This document shows, piece after piece, positions 27,148 to 35,268 of a stretch of DNA of 64,000 nucleotides. A program made the position numbers and the translations under genes. The first letter of the stretch is position 1. Every line of letters starts with the position of its first letter. The stretch lies in contig NZ_JAKGGD010000004.1 of assembly GCF_021556615.1 (NCBI RefSeq), positions 248,001 to 312,000 of the forward strand. Direction: 5' to 3'. The stretch comes from Paracoccus salsus. GTDB taxonomy: Bacteria > Pseudomonadota > Alphaproteobacteria > Rhodobacterales > Rhodobacteraceae. The notes under the pieces were generated by a model. The model did no database searches and was not told where the DNA came from. It saw nothing but the letters and a program-made list of their open reading frames with translations.

Positions 27148-29499
27148 TCAGCCCTCGATCCGGGTGAAGTCGGCGATCTGGCGGCCGGCGTCGCGGATGC
27201 GGCTGAGCAGGTTCAGGCGGTTGCGGCGCAGGATCTGGTTGTCGCTGTTGACCTGCACCGCCTCGAAGAAGGCGTCGATGGGCCCGCGCAGACCGGCGAT
27301 GGCGGACATGGCGGCAGGGAAATCCTCGGTCGCGATGGCCTGTCCGATGGCGGGTTCGGCGGTGTCGAGCGCGGCGAAGAGGGCGCGTTCCGCGTCGGTG
27401 TCCGCGAATTTCACGTCCGCGCCGAAGCTGTATTCGACGCCGTCCTTCTCCTCGGCCTGGGCCAGGATGTTGGAGGCGCGCTTGAGGCCCTGGGTGAGGT
27501 TCCTTCCATCCTCGGTGGCCAGCATGGCGTTCAGCGCGGTGGCGCGGGCCACCACTTGCAAGAGGTCGTCATTGCCCTCCTGCGCCAGCACCGCGTCGAT
27601 GATGTCATGGCGGATGCCCTGATCGCGGAGATGGACCTTGAGGCGATCGTGGAGGAAGGAGAGGAGGTTCCAGCTTATATCGTCAAGGCGGATGATTTTG
27701 TCTTCACTGACCACGTAGCCTTCAACCGTATCTACATCTTCAACCCAAGCAATATGATGATCTGAAATGATCTGCTTACATTCGGACGGGTTCAAAATGA
27801 TCCGGTCATGCGGATCATAGCGACCTTCGCTTACTTCCTCATAACTCGGTGACCGAATGAACTCTTTCCAGCTTTCGACAGTCAAAAGCTGCCCGTCATC
27901 GTCTCTTTCGTAGTAGTCGAGGTATAGTAATTCGCTCGCCGATGCGCGATCCGAGAACACATTCGTCAAGCCGCTTTTGAAGCGCGACTGTAAGTCCAGG
28001 CTAATTTTGCCCTCCAGCAGCAACCGAATAACACCCAACGCCGCTCGCCGCAGCGCAAAGGGATCTTTCGAGCCGGTCGGCTTCTCGTCGATCACCCAGA
28101 ACCCGGTCAGCGTGTCGATCTTGTCGGCCAGCGCAACGGCGACGGAGACCGGCGCTGTCGGGACTGCATCGGACGGACCCAGCGGGGAATAGTGGTCGCG
28201 GGCGGTGTCGGCGACGGCCTCGGGCTCTCCGGCCTCCAGCGCGTAGTAGCGGCCCATGATGCCTTGCAGTTCGGGGAATTCGCCGACCATGGCCGAGCGG
28301 AGGTCCAGCTTGGCGATGCGGGCGGCGCGTTCGGCCTGATCGGGGTCCGCGCCGACGAGGGGAGCGATCTCGCGGGCCAGGGCGGCGATGCGGGCGATGC
28401 GGTCGGCCTGGCTGCCCAGCTTGTTGTGGAAGGTCACGGATTTCAGGCCCTCGGCCCAGGCCTTCATGCCCGCTTTCGCCTCGCGCAGGTCGTTTTCCCA
28501 GAAGAAGGCCGCGTCGGACAGGCGGGCGGCCAGGACGCGCTGGTTGCCCGCCAGGATCGTCGCGCCGTCATCGGCCGTGTCGATATTGGCGACGGTGACG
28601 AAGCCCTCGATCCGGCCGGTTTTCGGGTTCCTGGCCGAGAAGAATTTCTGGTGTTCCTTCATCGAGGTCTGCAGCACTTCGGGCGGCAGGTCCAGAAAAC
28701 GTTCCTCGATCACGCCCATCAGGGGGACGGGCCATTCGACGAGGCCCGCGACCTCGGTCAGCAGCGCATCGTCGGGGACGATCTGCCAGCCGCGCGCGAA
28801 GGCCAGGTTCTCGGCCTGGCTGCGGATCTGGGCTTCGCGCTCGGCCGGGTCCAGCATCACGCGGGCGCGGCGCAGTTTCGAGGCGTAATCCTCGAAGCCG
28901 GTTACCGTGAAGGCGTCGGGGGCCATGAAGCGATGGCCGCGCGTCGTGTTGCCCGCCGTGATCCCGTCAACGGTCAGGGGCACGATCTCGGCGCCCGCCT
29001 CGTCGGTCAGGATGCACAGGATGGCATGCAGCGGGCGGACCCAGCGCAGGCTGCCCGTCGTTTTGCTTTGCGTGCCCCAGCGCATGGATTTCGGCCACGG
29101 GAAGTCGCGGATCACGCCGTCCAGCACCTCGGCCACGATGTCGGCGGCGGGGCGTCCGGGTTTCTCGATGGTGGCGAACCAGACCTGCCCCTTCCGGTCG
29201 TCGCGGGCCTCGAGCCGGTCGCGGGTCAGGCCGGTCGCGCGCAGGAACCCCTCCAGCGCCTTTTCGGGGGCATCGAGGCGCGGGCCCTTGCGTTCCTCGC
29301 GCGTGGTGGGGCTGTGGGCGGTCAGCCCTTCGACCGTCAGGGTCAGGCGGCGAGGGGTCGAGAAGGCGCCGGCGCTGGCATAGGTCAGCCCGGACTGAAC
29401 CAGGCCCTCGGTCATCAGACGCTTCAGGTCCTCGCGCGCGCGCGCCTGCATGCGGGCGGGGATTTCCTCGGAAAAGAGTTCGATCAGCAAATCGGGCAT
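27148..29499 (-). CDS. glyS: Glycine-tRNA ligase beta subunit with an unusual low-GC internal segment
   Basis: A 783-residue beta subunit of tetrameric glycyl-tRNA synthetase. It begins [18 protein letters not shown] and ends with the conserved RRNRLNLLSRI near 765, so both ends are intact. It is longer than typical (about 690-750). Between LRRAALGVIRLLLEGKISLDL and WNLLSFLHDRLKVHLRDQG lie about 100 acidic, aromatic residues encoded by DNA of clearly lower GC (27673-28010). I counted 113 G/C in the 240 bases 27721-27960 (47%). The frame is open throughout. The start overlaps the preceding stop (TGATG). Confidence 0.93.
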   Translation of the reverse strand: MPDLLIELFSEEIPARMQARAREDLKRLMTEGLVQSGLTYASAGAFSTPRRLTLTVEGLTAHSPTTREERKGPRLDAPEKALEGFLRATGLTRDRLEARDDRKGQVWFATIEKPGRPAADIVAEVLDGVIRDFPWPKSMRWGTQSKTTGSLRWVRPLHAILCILTDEAGAEIVPLTVDGITAGNTTRGHRFMAPDAFTVTGFEDYASKLRRARVMLDPAEREAQIRSQAENLAFARGWQIVPDDALLTEVAGLVEWPVPLMGVIEERFLDLPPEVLQTSMKEHQKFFSARNPKTGRIEGFVTVANIDTADDGATILAGNQRVLAARLSDAAFFWENDLREAKAGMKAWAEGLKSVTFHNKLGSQADRIARIAALAREIAPLVGADPDQAERAARIAKLDLRSAMVGEFPELQGIMGRYYALEAGEPEAVADTARDHYSPLGPSDAVPTAPVSVAVALADKIDTLTGFWVIDEKPTGSKDPFALRRAALGVIRLLLEGKISLDLQSRFKSGLTNVFSDRASASELLYLDYYERDDDGQLLTVESWKEFIRSPSYEEVSEGRYDPHDRIILNPSECKQIISDHHIAWVEDVDTVEGYVVSEDKIIRLDDISWNLLSFLHDRLKVHLRDQGIRHDIIDAVLAQEGNDDLLQVVARATALNAMLATEDGRNLTQGLKRASNILAQAEEKDGVEYSFGADVKFADTDAERALFAALDTAEPAIGQAIATEDFPAAMSAIAGLRGPIDAFFEAVQVNSDNQILRRNRLNLLSRIRDAGRQIADFTRIEG

Positions 29500-29978
29500 C
29501 AGTCCATCACTCCGCGTTCCGGGGTCTTGTCGTTGAATTGGTGCCAGCCATAGACGCGACCGTCGGGATAGACGGCCAGCACGCGGTCCACATCCGGGCG
29601 GATCTCGGCCTGGCTGAGAAACGCGCGCGCCGCGCCGCGTTCCAGATCGGCGCCGATCCGGACGGCATCGAAGCAGTCGAACCAGTCCGGCCCGATCAGC
29701 GGGGTCGGGGCCTCGAAGGGCAGCGCATCGTCCGGCAACGGGTCTTCGAGACGGAAACAGGCGCGCCAGCGGATGGGCGAACTGTCCGCGTCGATCCCCT
29801 CGAACCCGATGCTGGTCAGCGGTTGCGGGCCGGTTTCGGTCTGGACCACGACGGTCGCCGCCGGATCGGCGGCGTCGATCCGGTCGTAGAAGCCGTACTC
29901 CTGTGCGTACCAGACCCCGAAACCGGCCGCGAGGGTCGCCAGCAGCAGCGAGGCGACGGCGATCTTGCCCTTGTTCAC
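29499..29978 (-). CDS. DUF6446-like single-pass membrane protein between glyQ and glyS
   Basis: A 159-residue protein starting at GTG 29978, which overlaps the glyQ stop (GTGA). [25 protein letters not shown] (first codon GTG) is an N-terminal membrane anchor or uncleaved signal. The periplasmic part contains two cysteines (RACFRLEDP and WFDCFDAVR) and ends [22 protein letters not shown]. It is conserved between the two glycyl-tRNA synthetase genes in Rhodobacteraceae as I recall. No function is known. It is coupled at both ends. Confidence 0.8.
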   Translation of the reverse strand: MNKGKIAVASLLLATLAAGFGVWYAQEYGFYDRIDAADPAATVVVQTETGPQPLTSIGFEGIDADSSPIRWRACFRLEDPLPDDALPFEAPTPLIGPDWFDCFDAVRIGADLERGAARAFLSQAEIRPDVDRVLAVYPDGRVYGWHQFNDKTPERGVMD

Positions 29979-30898
29979 GCGGATTCTCCTGCGGCGTCCG
30001 TGGTCAGGAAAAGGTCCGCGCAACCCTTGGCCAGCGCCCGGACCCGACCGATATAGGCCTGGCGTTCGGTCACGCTGATGACGCCGCGCGCGTCCAGCAG
30101 GTTGAAGAGGTGGCTGGCCTTGATCGCCTGGTCATAGGCCGGGTGGGCCATGGGGATGGTGCGTCCGGCGCTGTCGGTGCGGTCGGCGCCCAGGATGCGG
30201 GCGCATTCGGCCTCGGCGTCCTTGAAATGCCGGAACAGGGTGTCGGTGTCGGCCTGATCGAAGTTCCAGCGCGAGTATTCCTGCTCGGTCTGGCGAAACA
30301 CGTCGCCATAGCTGAGCGCGATGGGGCTGTCGGGATCGTTGAAGGGCATGTCCATGACATGTTCGACGCCAAGGACATACATCGCCAGCCGTTCGAGCCC
30401 ATAGGTCAACTCGCCCGACACGGGGCGGCAGTCATGCCCGCCGACCTGCTGGAAATAGGTGAACTGGCTGACTTCCATGCCATCGCACCAGACCTCCCAC
30501 CCAAGGCCCCAGGCGCCGAGGGTGGGGCTTTCCCAATCGTCCTCGACAAAGCGCACGTCGTGGACCATCGGATCGAGGCCGATGGCGCGCAGGCTGCCCA
30601 GATACAGGTCCTGAAGGTCCGGGGGGCTGGGCTTGATGATGACCTGATACTGGTAGTAGTGCTGAAGGCGGTTGGGATTCTCGCCGTAGCGGCCATCGGT
30701 CGGGCGACGCGAGGGCTGGACAAAGGCCGCAGCCCAGCTTTTGCGGCCAAGCGCGCGCAGCGTGGTGGCCGGGTGGAACGTGCCGGCACCCACCTCCATG
30801 TCATAGGGTTGCAGGATCACGCAGCCCTGTCGCGCCCAGTAGGTCTGCAGGCGCAGGATCACCTCCTGAAAGCTGCGGGGTCTGTTGGGGCTGGTCAT
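29975..30898 (-). CDS. glyQ: Glycine-tRNA ligase alpha subunit
   Basis: The 307-residue catalytic subunit of class IIc GlyRS has [32 protein letters not shown] (residues 9-40, class II motif 1 area) and the active-site strand with [23 protein letters not shown] near 65-90. It charges tRNA-Gly together with GlyS. It opens the glyQ-x-glyS unit and diverges from the peptidoglycan-binding protein gene across 119 bp. Confidence 0.97.
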   Translation of the reverse strand: MTSPNRPRSFQEVILRLQTYWARQGCVILQPYDMEVGAGTFHPATTLRALGRKSWAAAFVQPSRRPTDGRYGENPNRLQHYYQYQVIIKPSPPDLQDLYLGSLRAIGLDPMVHDVRFVEDDWESPTLGAWGLGWEVWCDGMEVSQFTYFQQVGGHDCRPVSGELTYGLERLAMYVLGVEHVMDMPFNDPDSPIALSYGDVFRQTEQEYSRWNFDQADTDTLFRHFKDAEAECARILGADRTDSAGRTIPMAHPAYDQAIKASHLFNLLDARGVISVTERQAYIGRVRALAKGCADLFLTTDAAGESA

Positions 30899-31017
30899 CG
30901 GGCCATCCTTTTGCGTAGATCAGGCAGAGCTTTGGCGCCTTCTAGGCGCGGTGTGGGACAGGGTCAATGAAGGGCCGGGCGACGGTGCACCCGGGCAAGG
31001 CTGACAAGGAGTGAACG

Positions 31018-32385
31018 ATGCGGCGTTTCGGGGTGATGGTTCTGGCAGCGGTCCTGCCGGTCGCGGGGTTCGCGCAGGATGCGGTGATCCGGATCGAGGC
31101 CAAGCGTGGCGAACAGGCGGCGGCAGAGGCCGCGTCGGCCTGGGGGCAGCGATTCGAGAACGTCGTCACCTTTCCGCTGGCCCGGGGATGGGTGGCCGTG
31201 GCCCTGGGCCCGCTGACGCCGGAGCAGGCCGCCGCGCGGCTTGCCGAGTTGAAGGCGGCCGGCCGGATCCCGGCTGACAGCTTTGTCGCGGTCCCGCCGG
31301 CATCGGTCACGCTGTCCCCGGCCGGATCCGCATCGGCAGGTGATGGTGCGACCGAGATGCCGCAGGACGCACTCGTCGAAGACGTGCCGGCCGAAGAGGT
31401 GCCCGAAGTGGTTCCAGTCGAAGAGGTCCCGGCCCAGCCCGACATGGCCGCACCCGGAAGCTATATCCGCCTGCAATCGGTGCAATCCGCGGACGAGGCC
31501 GACGCGGCGCTGGCGCTGTGGCGCGAAACCTTCCCCGAGGCCGGGCTTTGGGCCCTGCCGGGCGGCTGGTGGTCCGTGGCGCTGGGGCCGCTGACGCCTG
31601 CCGCCGCCCAGGCCTGGCTGGCCGCCTTCAAGGCCGGCGGCGATCTGCCGGGCGACGCGTTTGCCTCGGACGCCTCCGAGATGGGGCAGGTCGTCGATGC
31701 CGGCCGCACCCCCGACCTGCCGGCGCCCGAAGAGAGCGCCGAGATGCCGCCGCTGGATCAGGTCCAGCGCGCGTTGCGGTGGGCGGGCCATTATGACGGC
31801 GCGATGGACGGCCAGGCTGGCCCCAGGACCCGCGAGGCGATCGCGCGGGCGGTTGCGGATCTGCGCATCTCGCCCGACGCCGGCACCGCGATGCGCGCAT
31901 TGATCGACCGGCGCCAGAACTGGCGCGGCGAGATGGGCCTGACCACTCTTCGCGACGAGGCGACCGGGCTTTCGGTCAATGCGCCGATGGAGAAGCTGGC
32001 ATTCGATCGGGCCGAACGCGCGCTGTCGATTTATGGCCCCAAGGATGAGTCTGGCGCGGCGCTGATCCTGTTCAGCCAGCCGGGTGGACAGCAGGAGCTG
32101 CTGGACCTGTCGGGGCTGGTGACGGCGCTTGGCTGGGTGCCGCAGCCGGACCGGACCATCGAGCCCGGCCATATCCTGCTGGAAGGCGCCAACGAGCACC
32201 ATCGCAGTCGGGCGGAAGGCTGGGTCCGCGACGGTCGGGCCGAGGGCTTCGTGCTGATCTGGCCGGCCGGGGACGCGCAGAACCAGTCCCGTCTTGCGGC
32301 CGAGTTGTCGGACAGCTTCCGACGTTTTGGCCCCGCCGCGAACGACACCGCTGCGGCCACGTCCGCCAATCCGGTGCAGCGCTGA
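31018..32385 (+). CDS. Exported protein with two SPOR-like repeats and a peptidoglycan-binding domain
   Basis: A 455-residue protein with a Sec signal peptide (1-19). Two similar segments, GWVAVALGPLTPEQAAARL near 57-75 and GWWSVALGPLTPAAAQAWL near 183-201, each followed by K-A-G-x-L/I-P-x-D-x-F, look like SPOR-type repeats. They are separated by an acidic Val/Pro/Glu linker. A peptidoglycan_binding_1 module follows (about 245-285, LDQVQRALRWAGHYDGAMDG). The remaining 170 residues are of unknown fold. It probably acts in the periplasm on the cell wall. GAAGGAGTGAACG-type ribosome site precedes the ATG. Confidence 0.75.
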   Translation: MRRFGVMVLAAVLPVAGFAQDAVIRIEAKRGEQAAAEAASAWGQRFENVVTFPLARGWVAVALGPLTPEQAAARLAELKAAGRIPADSFVAVPPASVTLSPAGSASAGDGATEMPQDALVEDVPAEEVPEVVPVEEVPAQPDMAAPGSYIRLQSVQSADEADAALALWRETFPEAGLWALPGGWWSVALGPLTPAAAQAWLAAFKAGGDLPGDAFASDASEMGQVVDAGRTPDLPAPEESAEMPPLDQVQRALRWAGHYDGAMDGQAGPRTREAIARAVADLRISPDAGTAMRALIDRRQNWRGEMGLTTLRDEATGLSVNAPMEKLAFDRAERALSIYGPKDESGAALILFSQPGGQQELLDLSGLVTALGWVPQPDRTIEPGHILLEGANEHHRSRAEGWVRDGRAEGFVLIWPAGDAQNQSRLAAELSDSFRRFGPAANDTAAATSANPVQR

Positions 32386-32609
32386 CCCTGCTCAGCCAGA
32401 CCTGGCCGCAGGAAACCGGGATCTCAGAAGATCCGGTCGGGGGAATGCGCAGGGCGTCACGCGGGCGTCACGCGGATGCTGCCGGACATCAACACCGGGC
32501 TGCCCGGGTCTGTCAGGCCGCATGACACGTCCGGCGGGCGCCGGATCGCGCGCTTCCACGACGATCCCTGGCCGGATGTGTCTCGTGAAACGCTGACCTG
32601 GCCGGGCAT
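32386..32609. other. Convergent intergenic region with a tandem 11-bp repeat
   Basis: GCGTCACGCGG occurs twice in direct tandem at 32454-32475. Several short inverted repeats surround it. No gene is seen. The region separates two convergent genes and probably contains their transcript ends. Confidence 0.5.
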
Positions 32610-34061
32610 TCAGCTGCGCCAGAAGCGCGGCAACAGCAGGACCAGGACCGACACCAGCTCCAGCCGCCCCATGAACATGCCGACGATCATCATCCATTTT
32701 GCGGCGGTCGGAAATTCGACGATCGAGCCGTTGGCTGTGATCTCTGGACCCCAGGCGGGGCCGACATTGGCGATCGCGGTCCATGCCGCCGTCAGCGCGG
32801 TCCTGGAATGCAGGCCGGTCAGCGACAGGCCCACGATCAGCAGGCCGAAGGTCAGCATGAACAGCGTGAAGAAGGCCATGACCGAATCGACCACATCCTT
32901 GTCGAGCGGGCGGCCCTCGTAGCGCAGCGGATAGACGCGGTGCGGCGAATGCATCCGCCGGATCTGCGCCTTGACGGCCTGGAACAGCACCAGATAACGG
33001 AACACCTTGATCGAACAACCGGTCGATCCGGTGCAGCCGCCGATCAGCCCGGCGACGATCAGCACCGCGAAGGGCAGATGCCCCCATGCCAGCATGTCGG
33101 TCGATGCGTAGCCGGTGCCCGAGAAGGTCGAGATGGTGTTGAACACCGTCTCGCGGATCACCTCGAGCGGATGGGCGTCCTGATGCATGTAGAGCAGCCG
33201 ATAGATGACGATGATCCCGCAGGCATAGAGGATCCAGCGCAGATAGGCGCGGATCTGGGTGTCCTGCCAGATCGGGACGAAATTGCCGCGCATCGCCTGG
33301 ACCATGCGGATGAACGGGATCGAGGCCAGAACCATGAAGACCGATGCCGCCCATTCCGGTCCCCCCAGATACGCCCCGAAGCTGGCGTCGTAATTCGAGA
33401 AACCGCCGGTCGAGCAGGTCGTCAACGCATGCACGACGGCGTCAAACCCGTTCATGCCCAGCATGATATAGGTCAGAATGCAGGCGCCGGTCATGAACAG
33501 GTAGATGCGGGTCATCTCGGCGGCGATCTCGCCTGCGCGCGGCAGCACCTTGCCAAGCGTGTCGAAACCCTCGGACCGGAAGAACTGCATGCCGCCGACC
33601 TTCATCACCGGCAGAAAGACCATCGCGACGACGACGATGCCCAGCCCGCCCGACCATTGCAGGATCGCCCGCCACAGATGCGTGCCCCTGGGCAGGCTGT
33701 CGAGGTCGGGAAAGGCGGTCGTGCCGGTCGTCGTCACGCCCGACATCGCCTCGAAAAACGCGTCGGTGATGCCGACGCGCGGTGCGCCCAAGATGAACGG
33801 CAGGGCACCGAAAATCGGCAGCACCGCCCAAAGACCGGATGTGATCAGGAAGGCCTGCTGGATATTGAGCGTGGCGGGTGCGCCGCGGGTTGCCACGACG
33901 ATCATCAGGCCGATCACGACGGTGATGGCCCCGCATTCGAGAAACACCTGCCAGTGGGCGTCGCCGTGCCACCAATCGACCATCATCGGCAGCGCCATCG
34001 CTGCGCCCAACGCGACGATGATCTTTCCAATCGGGTGGGCAACCGGGCGCAGGTCCATCAT
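32610..34061 (-). CDS. trkH: TrkH-family potassium uptake protein
   Basis: A 483-residue membrane protein from ATG 34061 (MMDLRPVAHPIGKIIVALG). The four-repeat M1-P-M2 potassium transporter fold is seen as alternating helices and filter-like loops such as SGVTTTGTTAF near 115-125, TTCSTGGFSNYDASF near 220-235, and GTGYASTDM and GCTGSTGCSIKVFRYL later. It takes up K+, normally with cytoplasmic TrkA, which is not in the window. The frame is open to 34172 but those residues lack family character. It is divergent from the sulfide operon. Confidence 0.92.
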   Translation of the reverse strand: MMDLRPVAHPIGKIIVALGAAMALPMMVDWWHGDAHWQVFLECGAITVVIGLMIVVATRGAPATLNIQQAFLITSGLWAVLPIFGALPFILGAPRVGITDAFFEAMSGVTTTGTTAFPDLDSLPRGTHLWRAILQWSGGLGIVVVAMVFLPVMKVGGMQFFRSEGFDTLGKVLPRAGEIAAEMTRIYLFMTGACILTYIMLGMNGFDAVVHALTTCSTGGFSNYDASFGAYLGGPEWAASVFMVLASIPFIRMVQAMRGNFVPIWQDTQIRAYLRWILYACGIIVIYRLLYMHQDAHPLEVIRETVFNTISTFSGTGYASTDMLAWGHLPFAVLIVAGLIGGCTGSTGCSIKVFRYLVLFQAVKAQIRRMHSPHRVYPLRYEGRPLDKDVVDSVMAFFTLFMLTFGLLIVGLSLTGLHSRTALTAAWTAIANVGPAWGPEITANGSIVEFPTAAKWMMIVGMFMGRLELVSVLVLLLPRFWRS

Positions 34062-34194
34062 CCAGCCTGCTTGCCGCGCGCCCGCAGGACCGTCAAGCGG
34101 GCCCGCGCATGCGCGGGGCGCATCACGTCGCGCTGTTGCCGCTTTGCGCGCGTGTGGGGTAAGCTGCGGCACGGGTCCGGACGGACAAAGGCGC

Positions 34195-34222
34195 TTGACA
34201 TATATTTAATGTTGAATATGTA
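34195..34222 (+). promoter_or_regulatory. Promoter overlapped by an AT-rich palindrome before the sulfide operon
   Basis: TTGACA at 34195-34200 and TATGTA at 34217-34222 are spaced 16 bp, a credible sigma-70 promoter. The interval contains ATATTTAATGTTGAATAT (34202-34219), an 18-bp near-palindrome with 7 of 9 pairs. Such AT-rich palindromes are bound by ArsR-type persulfide sensors (BigR/SqrR) ahead of sulfide-oxidation genes. The repressor gene is not in the window. A GGGCCGG-N8-CCGGCCC hairpin lies in the leader at 34233-34254. Confidence 0.65.
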
Positions 34223-34297
34223 AGCGTCAAGCGGGCCGGCCGGGTGTCCGGCCCTTTGTCAGATCCAGCGTGGGGAAACGACCCCGAGGAGAAAGCA

Positions 34298-35182
34298 ATG
34301 ACCGACTATCCTGTCAACATGTCCGTCAAGCCCGAGGTCAGCGCGCATTTCGATCCCGCGACCAACACCATCAGCTATATCGTCAAGGACCCTGCCTCGG
34401 ATGCCTGCGCGATCGTCGATTCGGTGATGGACATCGACTATGCCGCCGGCAGAATCACCTATGAACATGCCGATGCGCTGATCGACGAGGTCACGCGCCG
34501 CGGCCTGAAGCTGGAGTGGATCATCGAGACGCATGTTCATGCCGACCATCTGTCCGCCGCGCCCTATATCCAGGACCGTCTGGGCGGCAAGATCGGGATC
34601 GGAGAGAACATCCTGATCGTTCAGGACACATTCGGCAAGATTTTCAACGAGGGCACCGAATTCCAGCGCGACGGCAGCCAGTTCGACCGGCTTTTCAAGG
34701 ATGGCGACGGCTATCAGGTTGGCCGGATGCAGTGCCTTGCAATCCACACGCCGGGCCATACCCCGGCCTGCATGACCCATGTCATGGGCGATGCGGCCTT
34801 CGTCGGCGATACGCTGTTCATGCCGGATGGCGGTTCGGCGCGTGCGGACTTCCCGGGCGGCGACGCCGGCGTGTTGTATGACAGCATCCAGAAGGTGCTG
34901 GCGCTGCCCGACGAAATGCGCCTGTTCATGTGCCACGATTACGGGCCGAACGGCCGTGACATCCAGTGGGAAACCACGGTGGGCGAGGAAAAGGCCCACA
35001 ACATCCATGTCGGCCAGGGCAAGACCAGAGAAGAGTTCGTCCGGTTCCGGACCGAGCGTGATGCATCGCTGGACATGCCGAAACTGATCATCCCGTCGCT
35101 GCAGGTGAACATGCGCGCGGGCGAGGTGCCGACCGACAAGGATGGCCGCCCGATGCTGAAAGTGCCGGTGAACGGTCTCTGA
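34298..35182 (+). CDS. Persulfide dioxygenase (ETHE1/Blh-like metallo-beta-lactamase fold)
   Basis: A 294-residue protein. The metal-binding HVHADHLSA motif (near residue 75-83), HTPGHTPACMTHVMGDAAFVGDTLF near 148-172 and MCHDYGP near 210-216 give the single-iron site of ETHE1-type enzymes, which oxidise glutathione persulfide to sulfite. ATG 34298 follows GAGGAGAAAGCA; earlier codons in the frame fall in the leader. It is the first gene of a three-gene sulfide-oxidation operon with SQR next. Confidence 0.9.
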   Translation: MTDYPVNMSVKPEVSAHFDPATNTISYIVKDPASDACAIVDSVMDIDYAAGRITYEHADALIDEVTRRGLKLEWIIETHVHADHLSAAPYIQDRLGGKIGIGENILIVQDTFGKIFNEGTEFQRDGSQFDRLFKDGDGYQVGRMQCLAIHTPGHTPACMTHVMGDAAFVGDTLFMPDGGSARADFPGGDAGVLYDSIQKVLALPDEMRLFMCHDYGPNGRDIQWETTVGEEKAHNIHVGQGKTREEFVRFRTERDASLDMPKLIIPSLQVNMRAGEVPTDKDGRPMLKVPVNGL

Positions 35183-35225
35183 ACACGCCCTGACGGTGCT
35201 GGAATGACGCGCGCTGGTTGCGGGT

Positions 35226-35252
35226 CTGCGTGACCTCCGCCGCGTCACGCAG
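35226..35252 (+). other. Stem-loop just before the SQR ribosome site
   Basis: CTGCGTGAC, 9-nt loop, GTCACGCAG forms a perfect 9-pair hairpin that ends immediately before AAGGAATGG, the likely Shine-Dalgarno of the SQR gene. It may tune expression of the second gene relative to the first. Confidence 0.5.
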
Positions 35253-35268
35253 AAGGAATGGAACGCCC

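Noticed and set aside
27556-27765. A 69-codon plus-strand frame inside glyS, in the low-GC segment
   Set aside because: glyS is continuous on the other strand, and this frame has no independent ribosome site or family resemblance.
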